41,661 nt of DNA from an uncultured Porphyromonas sp. (GCF_938046015.1 NZ_CALIXW010000018.1:1-41661), one strand, 5' to 3'. Positions 24,446-33,544 are shown, counted from the first letter of the stretch. The notes: generated by a model not told the origin, from the letters alone. Translations and numbers: made by a program.

Positions 24446-26029
24446 TTAATTGGTTTTAGCGCCGTTGCGTGGGTTGGGCTCGAGCTGAGCCGAGATCACA
24501 TCCTGCGGGATCTGGATCGCCAGACGTGGGTCGCGTGCCTCCATCTTGTCCGTCACGGCCTCGACCACATTGCTGACATTGACGCGGCGGCGGTAGATGG
24601 TGATGCCGTAGCGCTTGATGTCCTGCATGCGTAGCCCCTCGTGGATGGTGAGGATGCGGCGCAGCTGGAGGATGGCCTGCAGCAGAGGCTCCTGCGTGGT
24701 GGCCTCTAGGGCGGGCGTCACGTGCAGCTCCTTGCGGGGCGTCGGGTGCTCGGGGGTGTAGTACTTCACGCCCTTGTAGAAGTCCTGGATGCCCTGCAGG
24801 GTGAGCTTGACACCCTTCTTGGAGAAGACGCTGAGCTCGAGGTTGAGGTCAGCCAGCGCCTCCTCATAGCGGCCGAGCAGAGCCTTAGCCTCGGCACGTA
24901 CCATGAGGGTCTCGTCCGTGGTGAAGATCGTGTAGGTCGAGTAGGGGATCCCGATACCGGCTACACGGTCGACGTACTTGGCGGTGTAGGGCAGCTTGCG
25001 GATGGCGTACTTGGACACACCGTTGTTGTTCACGACGGTGTAGTTCAGCACGTCGCCGCTTGCCCCCCAGGGGCCGTCGGTCTGCAGGGTCTCCGTGGTG
25101 GAGATGAGCGCACCGTGGGCGTACTTACTCCCGCGGAGGATGGGGATGCTGAGGCCGCCCCACTCGGTAGCCACTGCCTGCAGGAGGATATTGGCCTTGA
25201 CGGAGGACTGTACGAAGGCATTAGGCTGCACGTTGCCCGAGAGCCCGGTCTTGCTCCATGCAGCCCAGTCACGTAGGCTGGTCGCGGGGTTGGAGCCGAG
25301 GGTGGCATCAGCGTGCTCGATAGCCTTGGCGTACTGACGCGCATAGAGGTAGAAGCGTGCTGCGAAGGCATGCGCCGCCTGTGCCGTGAAGTGGTACTTA
25401 GGCTGGCTGTACTGGGCATTGGCTAGCCCAGCGAGGCCCTCGGTGAGGTCCTGCTCGATGCGCTTGTAGAGCTGCTCCAGCGTACCGCGCTTATAGAGGA
25501 CACGGCCTGGGTGTACCTCGGGCTCCTCGGGGTAGGGGAGGCCGAGGTCCTTGGCAGCCGTCTCGGGGGCGTAGGCCTGGCAGAAGACATTAGCCAGCTG
25601 GAACATGGCGTAGGCTCGGCAGAGCTTAGCCTCTGCTACCTGCGCGCTGTACTCATCTTTGTTCTTGGCCTCGCTGATGTGCTTGAGCACCTCGTTGCAG
25701 ACGGTGACGGCCGTGTAGTGGGCGTCCCAGAGCTGCTGGGGCGTCTCCTGCTCGCGGATCTCAGTGATGTCTGCCCAGCGGTAGGCCTGCTCCTGGAAGG
25801 GGCTATTGGCACTCCAGTTGGTGTAGTCCTGCTCGTCCGTGTTGTCCGAGTACATCTCCAGCAGGTAGGCGGGGTGCCCCTCGGGGTAGGCTGAGACGAG
25901 GAACTTGGCCGCGTCGCTAGGACTATGCAGCTCCATGCGGTTGTCGGGGTACTTGTCGAGGTACTGGCCGCAGCTGGCCAGCCCGAGCCCTAGGGCGAGC
26001 GAAGCTATGATGATGCTACTTCTATTCAT
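24446..26029 (-). CDS. SusD/RagB-family nutrient-binding lipoprotein
   Basis: From ATG 26029 this is 527 aa with a lipoprotein signal (LGLGLASC, Cys20); an ATG at 26044 overlaps the SusC stop and is less likely. The protein shows TPR-like helices, with YRWADITEIREQETPQQLWDAHYTAVTVCNEVL and CRAYAMFQLANVFCQAYAP. C-terminal ELHVTPALEATTQEPLLQAILQLRR and LRMQDIKRYG are typical SusD/RagB signatures. It forms the surface lid of the SusC channel gene immediately upstream (14-nt gap). The bound ligand is unknown; the protease gene next to it favours peptides. Confidence 0.93.
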   Translation of the reverse strand: MNRSSIIIASLALGLGLASCGQYLDKYPDNRMELHSPSDAAKFLVSAYPEGHPAYLLEMYSDNTDEQDYTNWSANSPFQEQAYRWADITEIREQETPQQLWDAHYTAVTVCNEVLKHISEAKNKDEYSAQVAEAKLCRAYAMFQLANVFCQAYAPETAAKDLGLPYPEEPEVHPGRVLYKRGTLEQLYKRIEQDLTEGLAGLANAQYSQPKYHFTAQAAHAFAARFYLYARQYAKAIEHADATLGSNPATSLRDWAAWSKTGLSGNVQPNAFVQSSVKANILLQAVATEWGGLSIPILRGSKYAHGALISTTETLQTDGPWGASGDVLNYTVVNNNGVSKYAIRKLPYTAKYVDRVAGIGIPYSTYTIFTTDETLMVRAEAKALLGRYEEALADLNLELSVFSKKGVKLTLQGIQDFYKGVKYYTPEHPTPRKELHVTPALEATTQEPLLQAILQLRRILTIHEGLRMQDIKRYGITIYRRRVNVSNVVEAVTDKMEARDPRLAIQIPQDVISAQLEPNPRNGAKTN

Positions 26030-26043
26030 TGTAGGGTATGTCA

Positions 26044-29000
26044 TTAGAGTCCGACCTTGAGCGTGAGGGTGAACTGGCGTGGCGTAGGCGAGGCCACCCC
26101 ACCGGTGTTGAAGAACTCAGGATCCTGCCCGTTGAGCTTCTTGTCGGCGTAGAGCAGGAGGAGGTTCGTGGCCTGCAGCTTGACCGAGGCGCTACGCAGC
26201 GGCGTGGTCTTGAGCATGCGGCTGGGCAGATCGTAGCTGAGCGAGATCTCCTTCAGACGGATGAAGTCACCCTTAGCGATGCGCGCCGTGGAGTAGTTGT
26301 AGCCATTGTAGGCGTAGCGCAGGTTATTGTTGCTCGCGTACTGACGGCGGCTCAGGATGGCGGGGATGTCGGTCTTCTTCTCATCGCCCGCAGCCTGCCA
26401 GCGGTTGACGAAGTCGTGCGTCATCGAGGCCATGTCGCCGTAGTAGGCACGGAACTTAGGGTCGAGGCGTACGACGTTGCCGAAGGCATAGGTGAGGAAG
26501 ATGTTTAGGTTGAATCCCTTATAGGAGAAGACATTGCCCAGAGATCCCGTGTGCGTGGGGTCGGTCGGGCCTTCGTACTTGAGGAAGTCGGTCTTGTTGC
26601 GCTCCTGGAAGTTGATGTTGTCCGTGGTGACCTCGCCCTTCTCATTGATCAGCTGAGGGATCCCCTTGTTGTTGAGCCCAGCGAAGGGGATGGAGAAGAG
26701 GGCACGTGCGGGGTAGCCCTTCTTAGCGAAGCCATTCCCGCTGACGAGCTCGATGACCTGGCCCTGGTTGTAGAGCTTGGTGATCTCGGAGTGGGTGTAG
26801 GAGTAGATGAAGCTGGTCGTCCAGTTGAAGTCCTTCGTCTTGATGTTGCTCGAGGTGATGCTCAGCTCAAGACCGCTGGAGTTCATCTCCGCGACGTTGG
26901 CAGGACGGATGACCGTACCGCCGATACCCTGCGTGATCATAGGGCCCATCTCGTCGAAGTTGCGGCGCGTGTAGGCGTCGAAGGAGAGGCTGAGGCGATC
27001 CTGCCAGAGCCCAGCGTCGAAGCCCACGTTCAGCTCGTTCTTCTTCTCATAGGTCAGGTCAGCGTTCCCCAGCTGCTCGATGCCGATCCCTGGCTCCTGG
27101 TCTTCGGCGAAGAGGCGGAAGGGGGTGTAGGACTTGAGGATGGTCGTGGAGCTGCTGTAGCTGGGGTCGGGAGGCGTCCCCGTGAGGCTATAGGAGAGGC
27201 GCAGCGTCAGGTGTGACAGTGGGTCGAGGTGACGGAAGAAGGACTCCTCGTGCACGTTCCACGCCCCCGAGACGTTCCAGGTGGACATCCAGCGCGCATT
27301 GCTGCTACGTCCCAGCTGGTTGGAGCCCTCGTAGCGGTAGGTGCCGTTGAGGACGTAGCGACCGCGCCAGGAGTAGGTGGCGTTGCTGTAGAAGGCTACC
27401 GTGCGGTAGTTGGTGTTGGTGAGGCTGTAGTAGTTGTTGCCATCCTCTACCTGCTTCTTGAAGTACTGGTAAGGGTAGAAGGGCGTCTCCCCTCCCGAAT
27501 ACTGGAGCCCCCAGCCAGTGAAGGCGGTGCGGTGACGCTGGATGTTGGTCGTCTCCATACCGCCGAAGAGGTTCAGCGTGTGGGCGTCGAAGGTACGGTT
27601 GTAGTTGGCCGTAGCTCGGAAGTCGTAGTTGCTCATGCGGTTCTCGCCCTTGTGCATGAAGCCACCGTTGGGCAGTACCGTGCTGGGCAGGTCGTAGGGG
27701 CGGTCTGGATCGCGGTAGAGGTACTTATTGCCCTCGCGGATCACGCTGTTGGGCATGGCACGGTAGGCCATGGCTTGATTGGACTTGTCGCGTACGTTGT
27801 GCTGCTGCGAGGCGGCGGTGTGTTTGAAGGCACCGAGCAGTGTAAGCTCGAGGCCGCGCAGGGGCTTGAAGCGGAGCTCGGCCTGGAACTTGGCATCCAG
27901 CACGTCCAGGTCGATGTAGTTATTCTCCAGCTCGTTGAAGATGTTGAAGGGAGCGTAGTTCGCGGTGTAGTATTCGCGGGGGTCAAGGACACGCGAGGTA
28001 TTGGTGGCGTAGGAGTAGGGGTTGATGTCGAAGTCGCGCTTGACCTCACCGCCTACGACGTCTACATCCTGCCCGAGGGTCCCTGGGGCACGCTGATTAC
28101 GATAGGAGGCGCCGCCGATGATGTTCAACGAAAGGCTCTTCAGCAGGTGCTGCGTGACGTTGACGTTTGCTGTGTAGCGCTTGACCTGGCTCTGCTTGTA
28201 CCACCCTGGATCGATAAGGGCGGAGGCAGAGGCGTAGTAGTTACTCTTGGCCGTACCGCCGCTCATGCTCACCGAGTGGGTCTGCATGATGGCTGGGGTG
28301 AAGAGCTCCTGGAACCAGTTGGTATTGCGGCGCTCGGCACGCTGCAGGTAGGCGTTCTCCGCCTCTGTGGTGTTGTCGAGCATGAAGCTGCGGGTCTTGG
28401 GATTGTAGGTATTGATCAGCTCATACATCTTCCCGTAGACACCGTAGTCGCTGCCGTTGAGGACCTCGGCGAAGTTCAGCCAACCCTTCTCACGCAGCTC
28501 GCGGTAGATGCCCATCTGCTGCTGCGAGTTGAGGATGTCGAAGTTGCGGTAGCTGGGGATGAGGCGGCTGGTGTACTCACCCGTGTAGTTGAAGTGGGCC
28601 TGACCCTGCTTCCCCTTCTTGGTGGTCACGACGATGACGCCGGCCATGGCGCGTGCCCCGTAGATGGAGGTCGCGGATCCGTCCTTCAGTACCTGGAAGC
28701 TCTCGATGTCGTCGGCGTTGAGCCCAGCGATGGCGGAGCTGATCAGCGTCTCGGGATTCCCGGAGGCCAGGTCATCGGCGCCGACGTTGGAGACGTCCTC
28801 CATGATGACGCCGTCGACGACCCAGAGGGGCTTGGAGCTCCCGTAGATAGAGGTCGCGCCACGGACGCGGATCTTGGGCGCTGTCCCGAAGGTCCCTGAG
28901 ACGTTCTGCACGGAGACCCCTGCGGCACGCCCTTCGAGGGCACGGGCGGCGTCGGGTACCCCGTCGAGCTTGGCCTGGTCCCCGCCGAGCTTGGCGGAGG

Positions 29001-29355
29001 CCCCAGTGAAGAGGCGCTTATCGACCTTCGTCAGCCCCGTGACGACGACCTTGTCGAGGGTCTTGTCGGCGGGCTCGAGGACGATCTTCATCTTGTCCTT
29101 GATGTGTACCTCCTGGGTGAGGTAGCCGATGTAGGAGATGCGCAGGGTCTTGGAGCCTGCGGGGACGGTGAGCTTGAAGCTCCCGTCGAGTCCTACGGTG
29201 ATCCCTACCTTGCTGTGCTCCTTGACGACGACGGAGGCGCCGACGGCGGCCTCGTTGTCGGGCGCGGTCACGACAGTCCCAGTCACGGTCTGCTGTGCCA
29301 GTGCAGGCAGCAGCCCGAGGAGCAAGGTGAGAAAGAAGAGGGTAAGTTTCTTCAT
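26044..29355 (-). CDS. SusC/RagA-family TonB-linked outer-membrane importer
   Basis: This 1103-aa protein has a signal peptide (MKKLTLFFLTLLLGLLPALAQ) and a carboxypeptidase-like domain (about 22-95). A TonB box follows, KVVVTGLTK (about 103-111). The plug has LEGRAAGVSVQNVSG, IRVRGATSIYGSSKPLWVVDG, the SusC signature DIESFQVLKDGSATSIYGARAMAGVIVVTTKKG, and then a large barrel. It takes a nutrient through the outer membrane with energy from TonB-ExbBD. It heads a five-gene minus-strand operon with the SusD, metallohydrolase, DUF4302 and BACON-like genes. The promoter lies about 320 nt upstream (29677-29706), giving a long leader. Confidence 0.95.
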   Translation of the reverse strand: MKKLTLFFLTLLLGLLPALAQQTVTGTVVTAPDNEAAVGASVVVKEHSKVGITVGLDGSFKLTVPAGSKTLRISYIGYLTQEVHIKDKMKIVLEPADKTLDKVVVTGLTKVDKRLFTGASAKLGGDQAKLDGVPDAARALEGRAAGVSVQNVSGTFGTAPKIRVRGATSIYGSSKPLWVVDGVIMEDVSNVGADDLASGNPETLISSAIAGLNADDIESFQVLKDGSATSIYGARAMAGVIVVTTKKGKQGQAHFNYTGEYTSRLIPSYRNFDILNSQQQMGIYRELREKGWLNFAEVLNGSDYGVYGKMYELINTYNPKTRSFMLDNTTEAENAYLQRAERRNTNWFQELFTPAIMQTHSVSMSGGTAKSNYYASASALIDPGWYKQSQVKRYTANVNVTQHLLKSLSLNIIGGASYRNQRAPGTLGQDVDVVGGEVKRDFDINPYSYATNTSRVLDPREYYTANYAPFNIFNELENNYIDLDVLDAKFQAELRFKPLRGLELTLLGAFKHTAASQQHNVRDKSNQAMAYRAMPNSVIREGNKYLYRDPDRPYDLPSTVLPNGGFMHKGENRMSNYDFRATANYNRTFDAHTLNLFGGMETTNIQRHRTAFTGWGLQYSGGETPFYPYQYFKKQVEDGNNYYSLTNTNYRTVAFYSNATYSWRGRYVLNGTYRYEGSNQLGRSSNARWMSTWNVSGAWNVHEESFFRHLDPLSHLTLRLSYSLTGTPPDPSYSSSTTILKSYTPFRLFAEDQEPGIGIEQLGNADLTYEKKNELNVGFDAGLWQDRLSLSFDAYTRRNFDEMGPMITQGIGGTVIRPANVAEMNSSGLELSITSSNIKTKDFNWTTSFIYSYTHSEITKLYNQGQVIELVSGNGFAKKGYPARALFSIPFAGLNNKGIPQLINEKGEVTTDNINFQERNKTDFLKYEGPTDPTHTGSLGNVFSYKGFNLNIFLTYAFGNVVRLDPKFRAYYGDMASMTHDFVNRWQAAGDEKKTDIPAILSRRQYASNNNLRYAYNGYNYSTARIAKGDFIRLKEISLSYDLPSRMLKTTPLRSASVKLQATNLLLLYADKKLNGQDPEFFNTGGVASPTPRQFTLTLKVGL

Positions 29356-29398
29356 TCGTGCGTTGGTCTGAGATTAATGTATACTGCTAATTAAAGGT

Positions 29399-29439
29399 GA
29401 TGAGCGACCGCCCCCTCTCTCGAGTGGTGATCGCTCATC
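29399..29439. other. Hairpin in the susC leader
   Basis: Arms GATGAGCGA (29399-29407) and TCGCTCATC (29431-29439) lie 44 nt upstream of the SusC start. It may affect the leader RNA; no known riboswitch consensus is seen. Confidence 0.45.
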
Positions 29440-29760
29440 GCTATATCTATGCTTAGGGCTAGGTCTCAGTGTGTCTAGGGCGCTCCCGAGGGGGCGTGTC
29501 AAGACCTATCCGGGAGGGTGCAGGGATAATGGGGAGGAGCTATCACCCGAGGTGGGTAATAGCCTGCGCATTCGTCCATGCTGTTGTGTGCTTAGTTCCT
29601 TCAACATTGCTTGCTTCTGTGCCCCTAATCGGGCAGATGGTGACCTTTTACTTAGGCTTCACGCTACAAAACTACACAAAACTACCGAATAATAGGTACA
29701 CCCAAGTCTTCACGCCGCTCTCAGCTCAATCGCTCTAAGTGGGCTGCTTGCCTAGAGCTT
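29440..29760. other. SusC leader/promoter region with a doubtful + strand ORF
   Basis: On the minus strand this is the leader and promoter of the SusC operon. On the + strand a weak frame (29469-29738, 89 codons) has one hydrophobic stretch (VIACAFVHAVVCLVPSTLL...) and codon use unlike the neighbours. It ends 22 nt before a good + strand terminator. No + strand promoter is seen, so it is not called as a gene. Confidence 0.4.
29677..29706 (-). promoter_or_regulatory. Promoter of the SusC operon
   Basis: On the minus strand CTTG (29706-29703), 18 nt, then TAGTTTTG (29684-29677), a TAnnTTTG match. A second identical TAGTTTTG lies 10 nt further at 29674-29667, without a -33 at the right spacing. 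Confidence 0.6.
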
Positions 29761-29798
29761 AGCCTCTGCCTTATACCTCTAGGGCGGAGGCTTTTTTT
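29761..29798 (+). terminator. Intrinsic terminator on the + strand, owner unclear
   Basis: AGCCTCTGCC (29761-29770) pairs with GGCGGAGGCT (29783-29792) with one G-U pair, and seven Ts follow in total from the stem end. The T-tract is only on the + strand side, yet no established + strand gene precedes it. Confidence 0.7.
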
Positions 29799-30051
29799 GC
29801 TCCTTGGGCGAGCTCCTGCGGGATCGGGTAGAGGAAGGTGGTGAGCGGCGAGCTGCTCAGGCTAAGGGTGCTGCGGCTAGGCCTCCCCGCTCCCACGCAA
29901 AGCGTGTTCGCTCCCTCCTGGGCGTACTGTGTCTACTCCTCCGTGGTTCCTAGGAGAGCAGGGCGAAGTACCCCAGGAGACTGCTCGGAGGGGGATGCTG
30001 GGCTTGCTCAAAGGCTGCCCCCTAGGCTGGCCAGCGCGGGGCAGCAAACAA
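29799..30051. other. Intergenic DNA, nothing recognised
   Basis: No supported gene or RNA is seen between the + strand terminator and the clpB terminator. Confidence 0.4.
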
Positions 30052-30096
30052 GGAACCCCGCTCTGCTAGCCTCGAGGCTAGACGGAGCGGGGTTCC
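30052..30096 (-). terminator. Terminator hairpin of clpB
   Basis: Arms GGAACCCCGCTC (30052-30063) and GAGCGGGGTTCC (30085-30096) enclose a second perfect stem-loop, CTAGCCTCGAGGCTAG (30066-30081). It starts 50 nt after the clpB stop on the minus strand. Confidence 0.75.
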
Positions 30097-30146
30097 CCAC
30101 AACAACTAACTAACTATATATAGGATTCCCGCGCGCGGGAGCGGCC

Positions 30147-32735
30147 TTAGCGGAAGACCAGCTTGCCCTTGGCTGCGTCCAGCGTGATGACGCTGGCGCG
30201 GTCTACGGCTCCCGAGAGGATACTCTTGGAGAGCTCGTTGAGCACGGTGTGCTGGATGACACGGCGTACAGGGCGCGCACCGAACTCAGGGTCGTAGCCC
30301 TCGGTGGCGATCCACTCGACGGCTGCGGGCGTGTAGCGCAGCTCGATGCCGTTGGTGGCCAGCAGGCGTGCCGTGCTGTCGAGCTGCAGGCGTACGATCT
30401 GGTCGATCTCGCGACGACGCAGCGGGGTGAAGACGATGGTCTCGTCGATACGGTTGAGGAACTCAGGGCGTATCGTGCGCTTGAGCATATCGAGGACGAG
30501 GTCACGCGTCTGGTCGATGGCCTCCTGCTCCTTGCCCTCCTCGAGGTGGCTGAGGCGCTCGCGGATGAGATCGGAGCCCATATTGCTGGTCATGATGATG
30601 ATGGTGTTCTTGAAGTTCACCAGGCGACCCTTATTGTCGGTCAGTCGACCATCATCGAGGACCTGCAGCAGGACGTTGAAGACATCGGGGTGCGCCTTCT
30701 CGATCTCGTCGAAGAGGACGACGGAGTAAGGCTTGCGGCGTATGGCCTCGGTCAGCTGACCGCCTTCGTCATAGCCTACATAGCCCGGAGGTGCACCGAT
30801 GAGGCGGGTGGCGGAGAACTTCTCCTGGTACTCGCTCATGTCGATACGCGTCAGCATCGTCTCGTCGTCGAAGAGGACCTCGGCCAGAGCCTTCGCCAGC
30901 TCCGTCTTACCCACCCCCGTCGTGCCGAGGAAGATGAAGGAGCCGATCGGGCGCTTGGGGTCCTGCAGCCCGGCACGGCTACGGCGTACGGCGTCGGCTA
31001 CGGCGGCGATGGCCTGCTCCTGCCCGATGACGCGCTTGTGCAGCTCGTCCTCTAGGTGCAGCAGCTTCTCACGCTCGCTCTGCAGCATCTTCCCTACGGG
31101 GATCCCCGTCCAGCGGGAGACGATGTCGGCGATGTCCTCGGCGCCTACCTCCTCACGGATGAGGGCGCCCTCACCCTGTGCCTGACGCAGCTCGTCCTGC
31201 ACCTGGGCGATCTCACGCTCCTTGTCCTTGAGCAGGCCGTAGCGGATCTCGGCTACGCGGCCGTAGTCGCCCGACTGCTCGGCCTTGTCGGCCTCGTAGC
31301 GCAGCTGCTCGATGTCGATCTTGGCCTGCTGGATGCGGTTGATGAGCTCCTGCTCGCGCATCCACTTAGCCTTGTCACCAGCCTCCTGCTCCTTGAGCTC
31401 GGCGATCTCCTTGTTGAGCTGGCTGAGCTTCTCCTCGTCCTGCTCGCGGCGTATGGCCTCGCGCTCGATCTCGAGCTGGGTGATGCGTCGCCCGATCTCG
31501 TCGAGTCCCTCGGGGAGGGAGTCGATCTGCATACGCAGGCGGGCAGCAGCCTCGTCCATGAGGTCGATGGCCTTGTCGGGTAGGAAGCGGTCGGTGATGT
31601 AGCGGTCGGAGAGGCGGACGGCAGCGATGATCGCATCGTCCTTGATACGCACCTTGTGGTGGTTCTCATACTTCTCCTTCAGCCCACGGAGGATGGAGAT
31701 GGAGCTGGCCTCGTCGGGCTCATTGACCATGACCATCTGGAAGCGGCGCTCCAGGGCCTTGTCCTTCTCGAAGTACTTCTGGTACTCGTCGAGGGTCGTG
31801 GCCCCGATGCTGCGGAGCTCACCACGGGCTAGGGCAGGCTTGAGGATATTGGCGGCGTCCATAGCCCCCTCACCCTTACCTGCACCCACGAGGGTGTGGA
31901 TCTCGTCGATGAAGAGGATGATCTCGCCCTCGCTCTTGGTGACCTCGGTGACGACAGCCTTGAGGCGCTCCTCGAACTCACCCTTGTACTTCGCCCCAGC
32001 GATCAGCGCGCCCATGTCGAGCGAGTAGACCTGCTTGCTGCGGAGGTTCTCGGGGACGTCGCCGCGTACGATACGGTAGGCGAGGCCTTCGGCGATAGCG
32101 GTCTTACCGACACCAGGCTCCCCGATGAGGATAGGATTGTTCTTGGTGCGGCGTGAGAGGATCTGCAGCACGCGGCGGATCTCGTCGTCGCGGCCGATGA
32201 CGGGGTCTAGCTTGCCCTCACGTGCCCGCTGGCAGAGGTTGATGGCGTACTTGCTGAGGGAGTTGTACTGCTCCTCGGCGTGCTGGCTGGTGACACGTCC
32301 GCCCTTGCGGAGCTCCTCGATCGCCAGGCGCAGCTCCTTGGTCTGTACACCGAGGTCGCTCTTGAGGAGGCGCGCCACGGGACTATCCACCTCGACGAGG
32401 GCGAGGAAGAGGTGCTCGAGGGCGACGTACTCGTCCTTCATATCGGAGGCGATATCCTCCGCCTTGTCCAGCACCTTATTGGTCTCGCTGGAGAGGTAGG
32501 GGTCGCCACCCGATACCTTGGGCAGGGCGGCGATGAGCTTGTCGGTAGCCTCCTCGAGGCGAGGACGGCTGACGCTGAGCTTAGCCAGGAGGAAGTCCAC
32601 GAGGCTATCCCCTAACTCAAGCAGGCTCTTCAGAAGGTGGGCAGGCTCGAGGGCCTGCTGGCCCTGACGGCGAGCCAGCTCGAGGGCTGACTGCAGGGCT
32701 TCTTGGCTCTTGATCGTATACTTGTTGATATTCAT
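30147..32735 (-). CDS. clpB: ClpB disaggregase (Hsp100 AAA+ chaperone)
   Basis: This 862-aa protein has two Clp N-terminal repeats (about 1-145). AAA-1 has Walker A GEPGVGKTAIAEGLA and Walker B IILFIDEIHTLVGAG. A coiled-coil middle domain (about 400-525, rich in E/K/Q/R) follows. AAA-2 has GTTGVGKTELAKALAE, VVLFDEIEKAHPDVF and the C-terminal D2-small domain (FGARPVRRVIQ). Length and order match E. coli ClpB (857 aa). The presence of the middle domain separates it from ClpA/ClpC. With DnaK it dissolves protein aggregates after stress. It is monocistronic. The upstream region lacks a canonical TAnnTTTG box and carries paired GACATAATG motifs. Confidence 0.97.
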   Translation of the reverse strand: MNINKYTIKSQEALQSALELARRQGQQALEPAHLLKSLLELGDSLVDFLLAKLSVSRPRLEEATDKLIAALPKVSGGDPYLSSETNKVLDKAEDIASDMKDEYVALEHLFLALVEVDSPVARLLKSDLGVQTKELRLAIEELRKGGRVTSQHAEEQYNSLSKYAINLCQRAREGKLDPVIGRDDEIRRVLQILSRRTKNNPILIGEPGVGKTAIAEGLAYRIVRGDVPENLRSKQVYSLDMGALIAGAKYKGEFEERLKAVVTEVTKSEGEIILFIDEIHTLVGAGKGEGAMDAANILKPALARGELRSIGATTLDEYQKYFEKDKALERRFQMVMVNEPDEASSISILRGLKEKYENHHKVRIKDDAIIAAVRLSDRYITDRFLPDKAIDLMDEAAARLRMQIDSLPEGLDEIGRRITQLEIEREAIRREQDEEKLSQLNKEIAELKEQEAGDKAKWMREQELINRIQQAKIDIEQLRYEADKAEQSGDYGRVAEIRYGLLKDKEREIAQVQDELRQAQGEGALIREEVGAEDIADIVSRWTGIPVGKMLQSEREKLLHLEDELHKRVIGQEQAIAAVADAVRRSRAGLQDPKRPIGSFIFLGTTGVGKTELAKALAEVLFDDETMLTRIDMSEYQEKFSATRLIGAPPGYVGYDEGGQLTEAIRRKPYSVVLFDEIEKAHPDVFNVLLQVLDDGRLTDNKGRLVNFKNTIIIMTSNMGSDLIRERLSHLEEGKEQEAIDQTRDLVLDMLKRTIRPEFLNRIDETIVFTPLRRREIDQIVRLQLDSTARLLATNGIELRYTPAAVEWIATEGYDPEFGARPVRRVIQHTVLNELSKSILSGAVDRASVITLDAAKGKLVFR

Positions 32736-32821
32736 ATTCGCTGTTTGTTTGTTTTATGCTCTTGTTCGTACTGCTCGTACACCAGGATTAAGGCAAGCTG
32801 CGTGCCGTGTCTTGTGGTGGT

Positions 32822-32882
32822 GACATAATGTCTTGTTTTGTCGCTAGTTCTACTGGTTTAGGCTTCTTTGTATGACATAATG
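32822..32882. promoter_or_regulatory. Paired GACATAATG motifs upstream of clpB
   Basis: GACATAATGTC (32822-32832), an 11-bp palindrome around a central A, and GACATAATG (32874-32882) lie 52 bp apart, about 90 and 140 nt upstream of the clpB start. They are AT-rich against their surroundings. A regulatory role is inferred. Confidence 0.4.
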
Positions 32883-33086
32883 GCCGCTCTGTGCCGCTTG
32901 GGAGGCCTTGAGAGCCTCATCGCAGCGCTGCTGAGGGGACGGAGTAAGCTCGGGGGCTGCGTCGTGGGGTAAGTGCTCGGGGCGGAGGGCTGGCGAGGCT
33001 TGGGCTAAGGGGCGTGCGAGGTGGGGGCCGAGCGGGAGAGGCTGAGGGAGAGGACTGGCGCTGGCGCTAGTTTGCTGGGCCTGTGG
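32883..33086. other. GC-rich intergenic DNA
   Basis: No gene is seen. TGAGGGAGAGGACTGG at 33043 lies exactly two periods (44 bp) before the first clear unit of array D and looks like a decayed unit. Confidence 0.45.
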
Positions 33087-33174
33087 TGAGGGATATCCCT
33101 CAGCGGGCTGACTGATGTCCCTCAGCCGCGTGATGGACGTCCCTCAGAGGACTGATGGATATCCCTCAGCTGGG
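33087..33174. repeat. 22-bp-period tandem array D
   Basis: Four units start at 33087, 33109, 33131 and 33153. The first core is a perfect 16-bp palindrome, TGAGGGATATCCCTCA. The others are TGACTGATGTCCCTCAG, TGATGGACGTCCCTCAG and TGATGGATATCCCTCAG. GC-rich tails make up the 22 bp. Nearly the same units occur in array B. Confidence 0.88.
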
Positions 33175-33440
33175 GTGCCCCCTCGCTCTTGATTAGGGCC
33201 TATGCTTGTCTGCCTGGGGTGGGCTCTGTGGATGGAGGAAGGGTGGGGGAGGAAGGGCCTCGGATGAGGCGCGTCGTGTAGTGCGTCGCCTAAAAGGGGC
33301 TGGCTGCGCGGCCCCTAGAGGCGGGATGAAGTGCTGCGTATGCTGCTGTAAAGATATACATAAACTAGGATACGCGCGCGAGGGTGGCGCGCTGGGAGGC
33401 TCGGAGTAGGGGGTGGGGGATTTGTCAAACTATGTAAAGG

Positions 33441-33472
33441 TTTGGTCACAAGCCTTATTCCTCGTATCTTTG
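33441..33472 (+). promoter_or_regulatory. Promoter of the glycan PUL
   Basis: TTTG (33441-33444), 20 nt, TATCTTTG (33465-33472): a consensus Bacteroidota promoter, 72 nt before the SusC start at 33545. Confidence 0.85.
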
Positions 33473-33544
33473 AGCCCGGCGTCTCCTCCCTACACTAGGG
33501 GGCGTCCCTAGTTGGAGTCAGCTTACGTATCTCAGTTTTATCAT

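Noticed and set aside
27229..28899. Long + strand open frame (556 codons) opposite susC
   Set aside because: It is a codon-bias shadow of the SusC gene, rich in V/G/E/L with no domain.
29838..30113. + strand frame of 91 codons near the clpB terminator
   Set aside because: It runs into the clpB terminator inverted repeat and has no domain or promoter.
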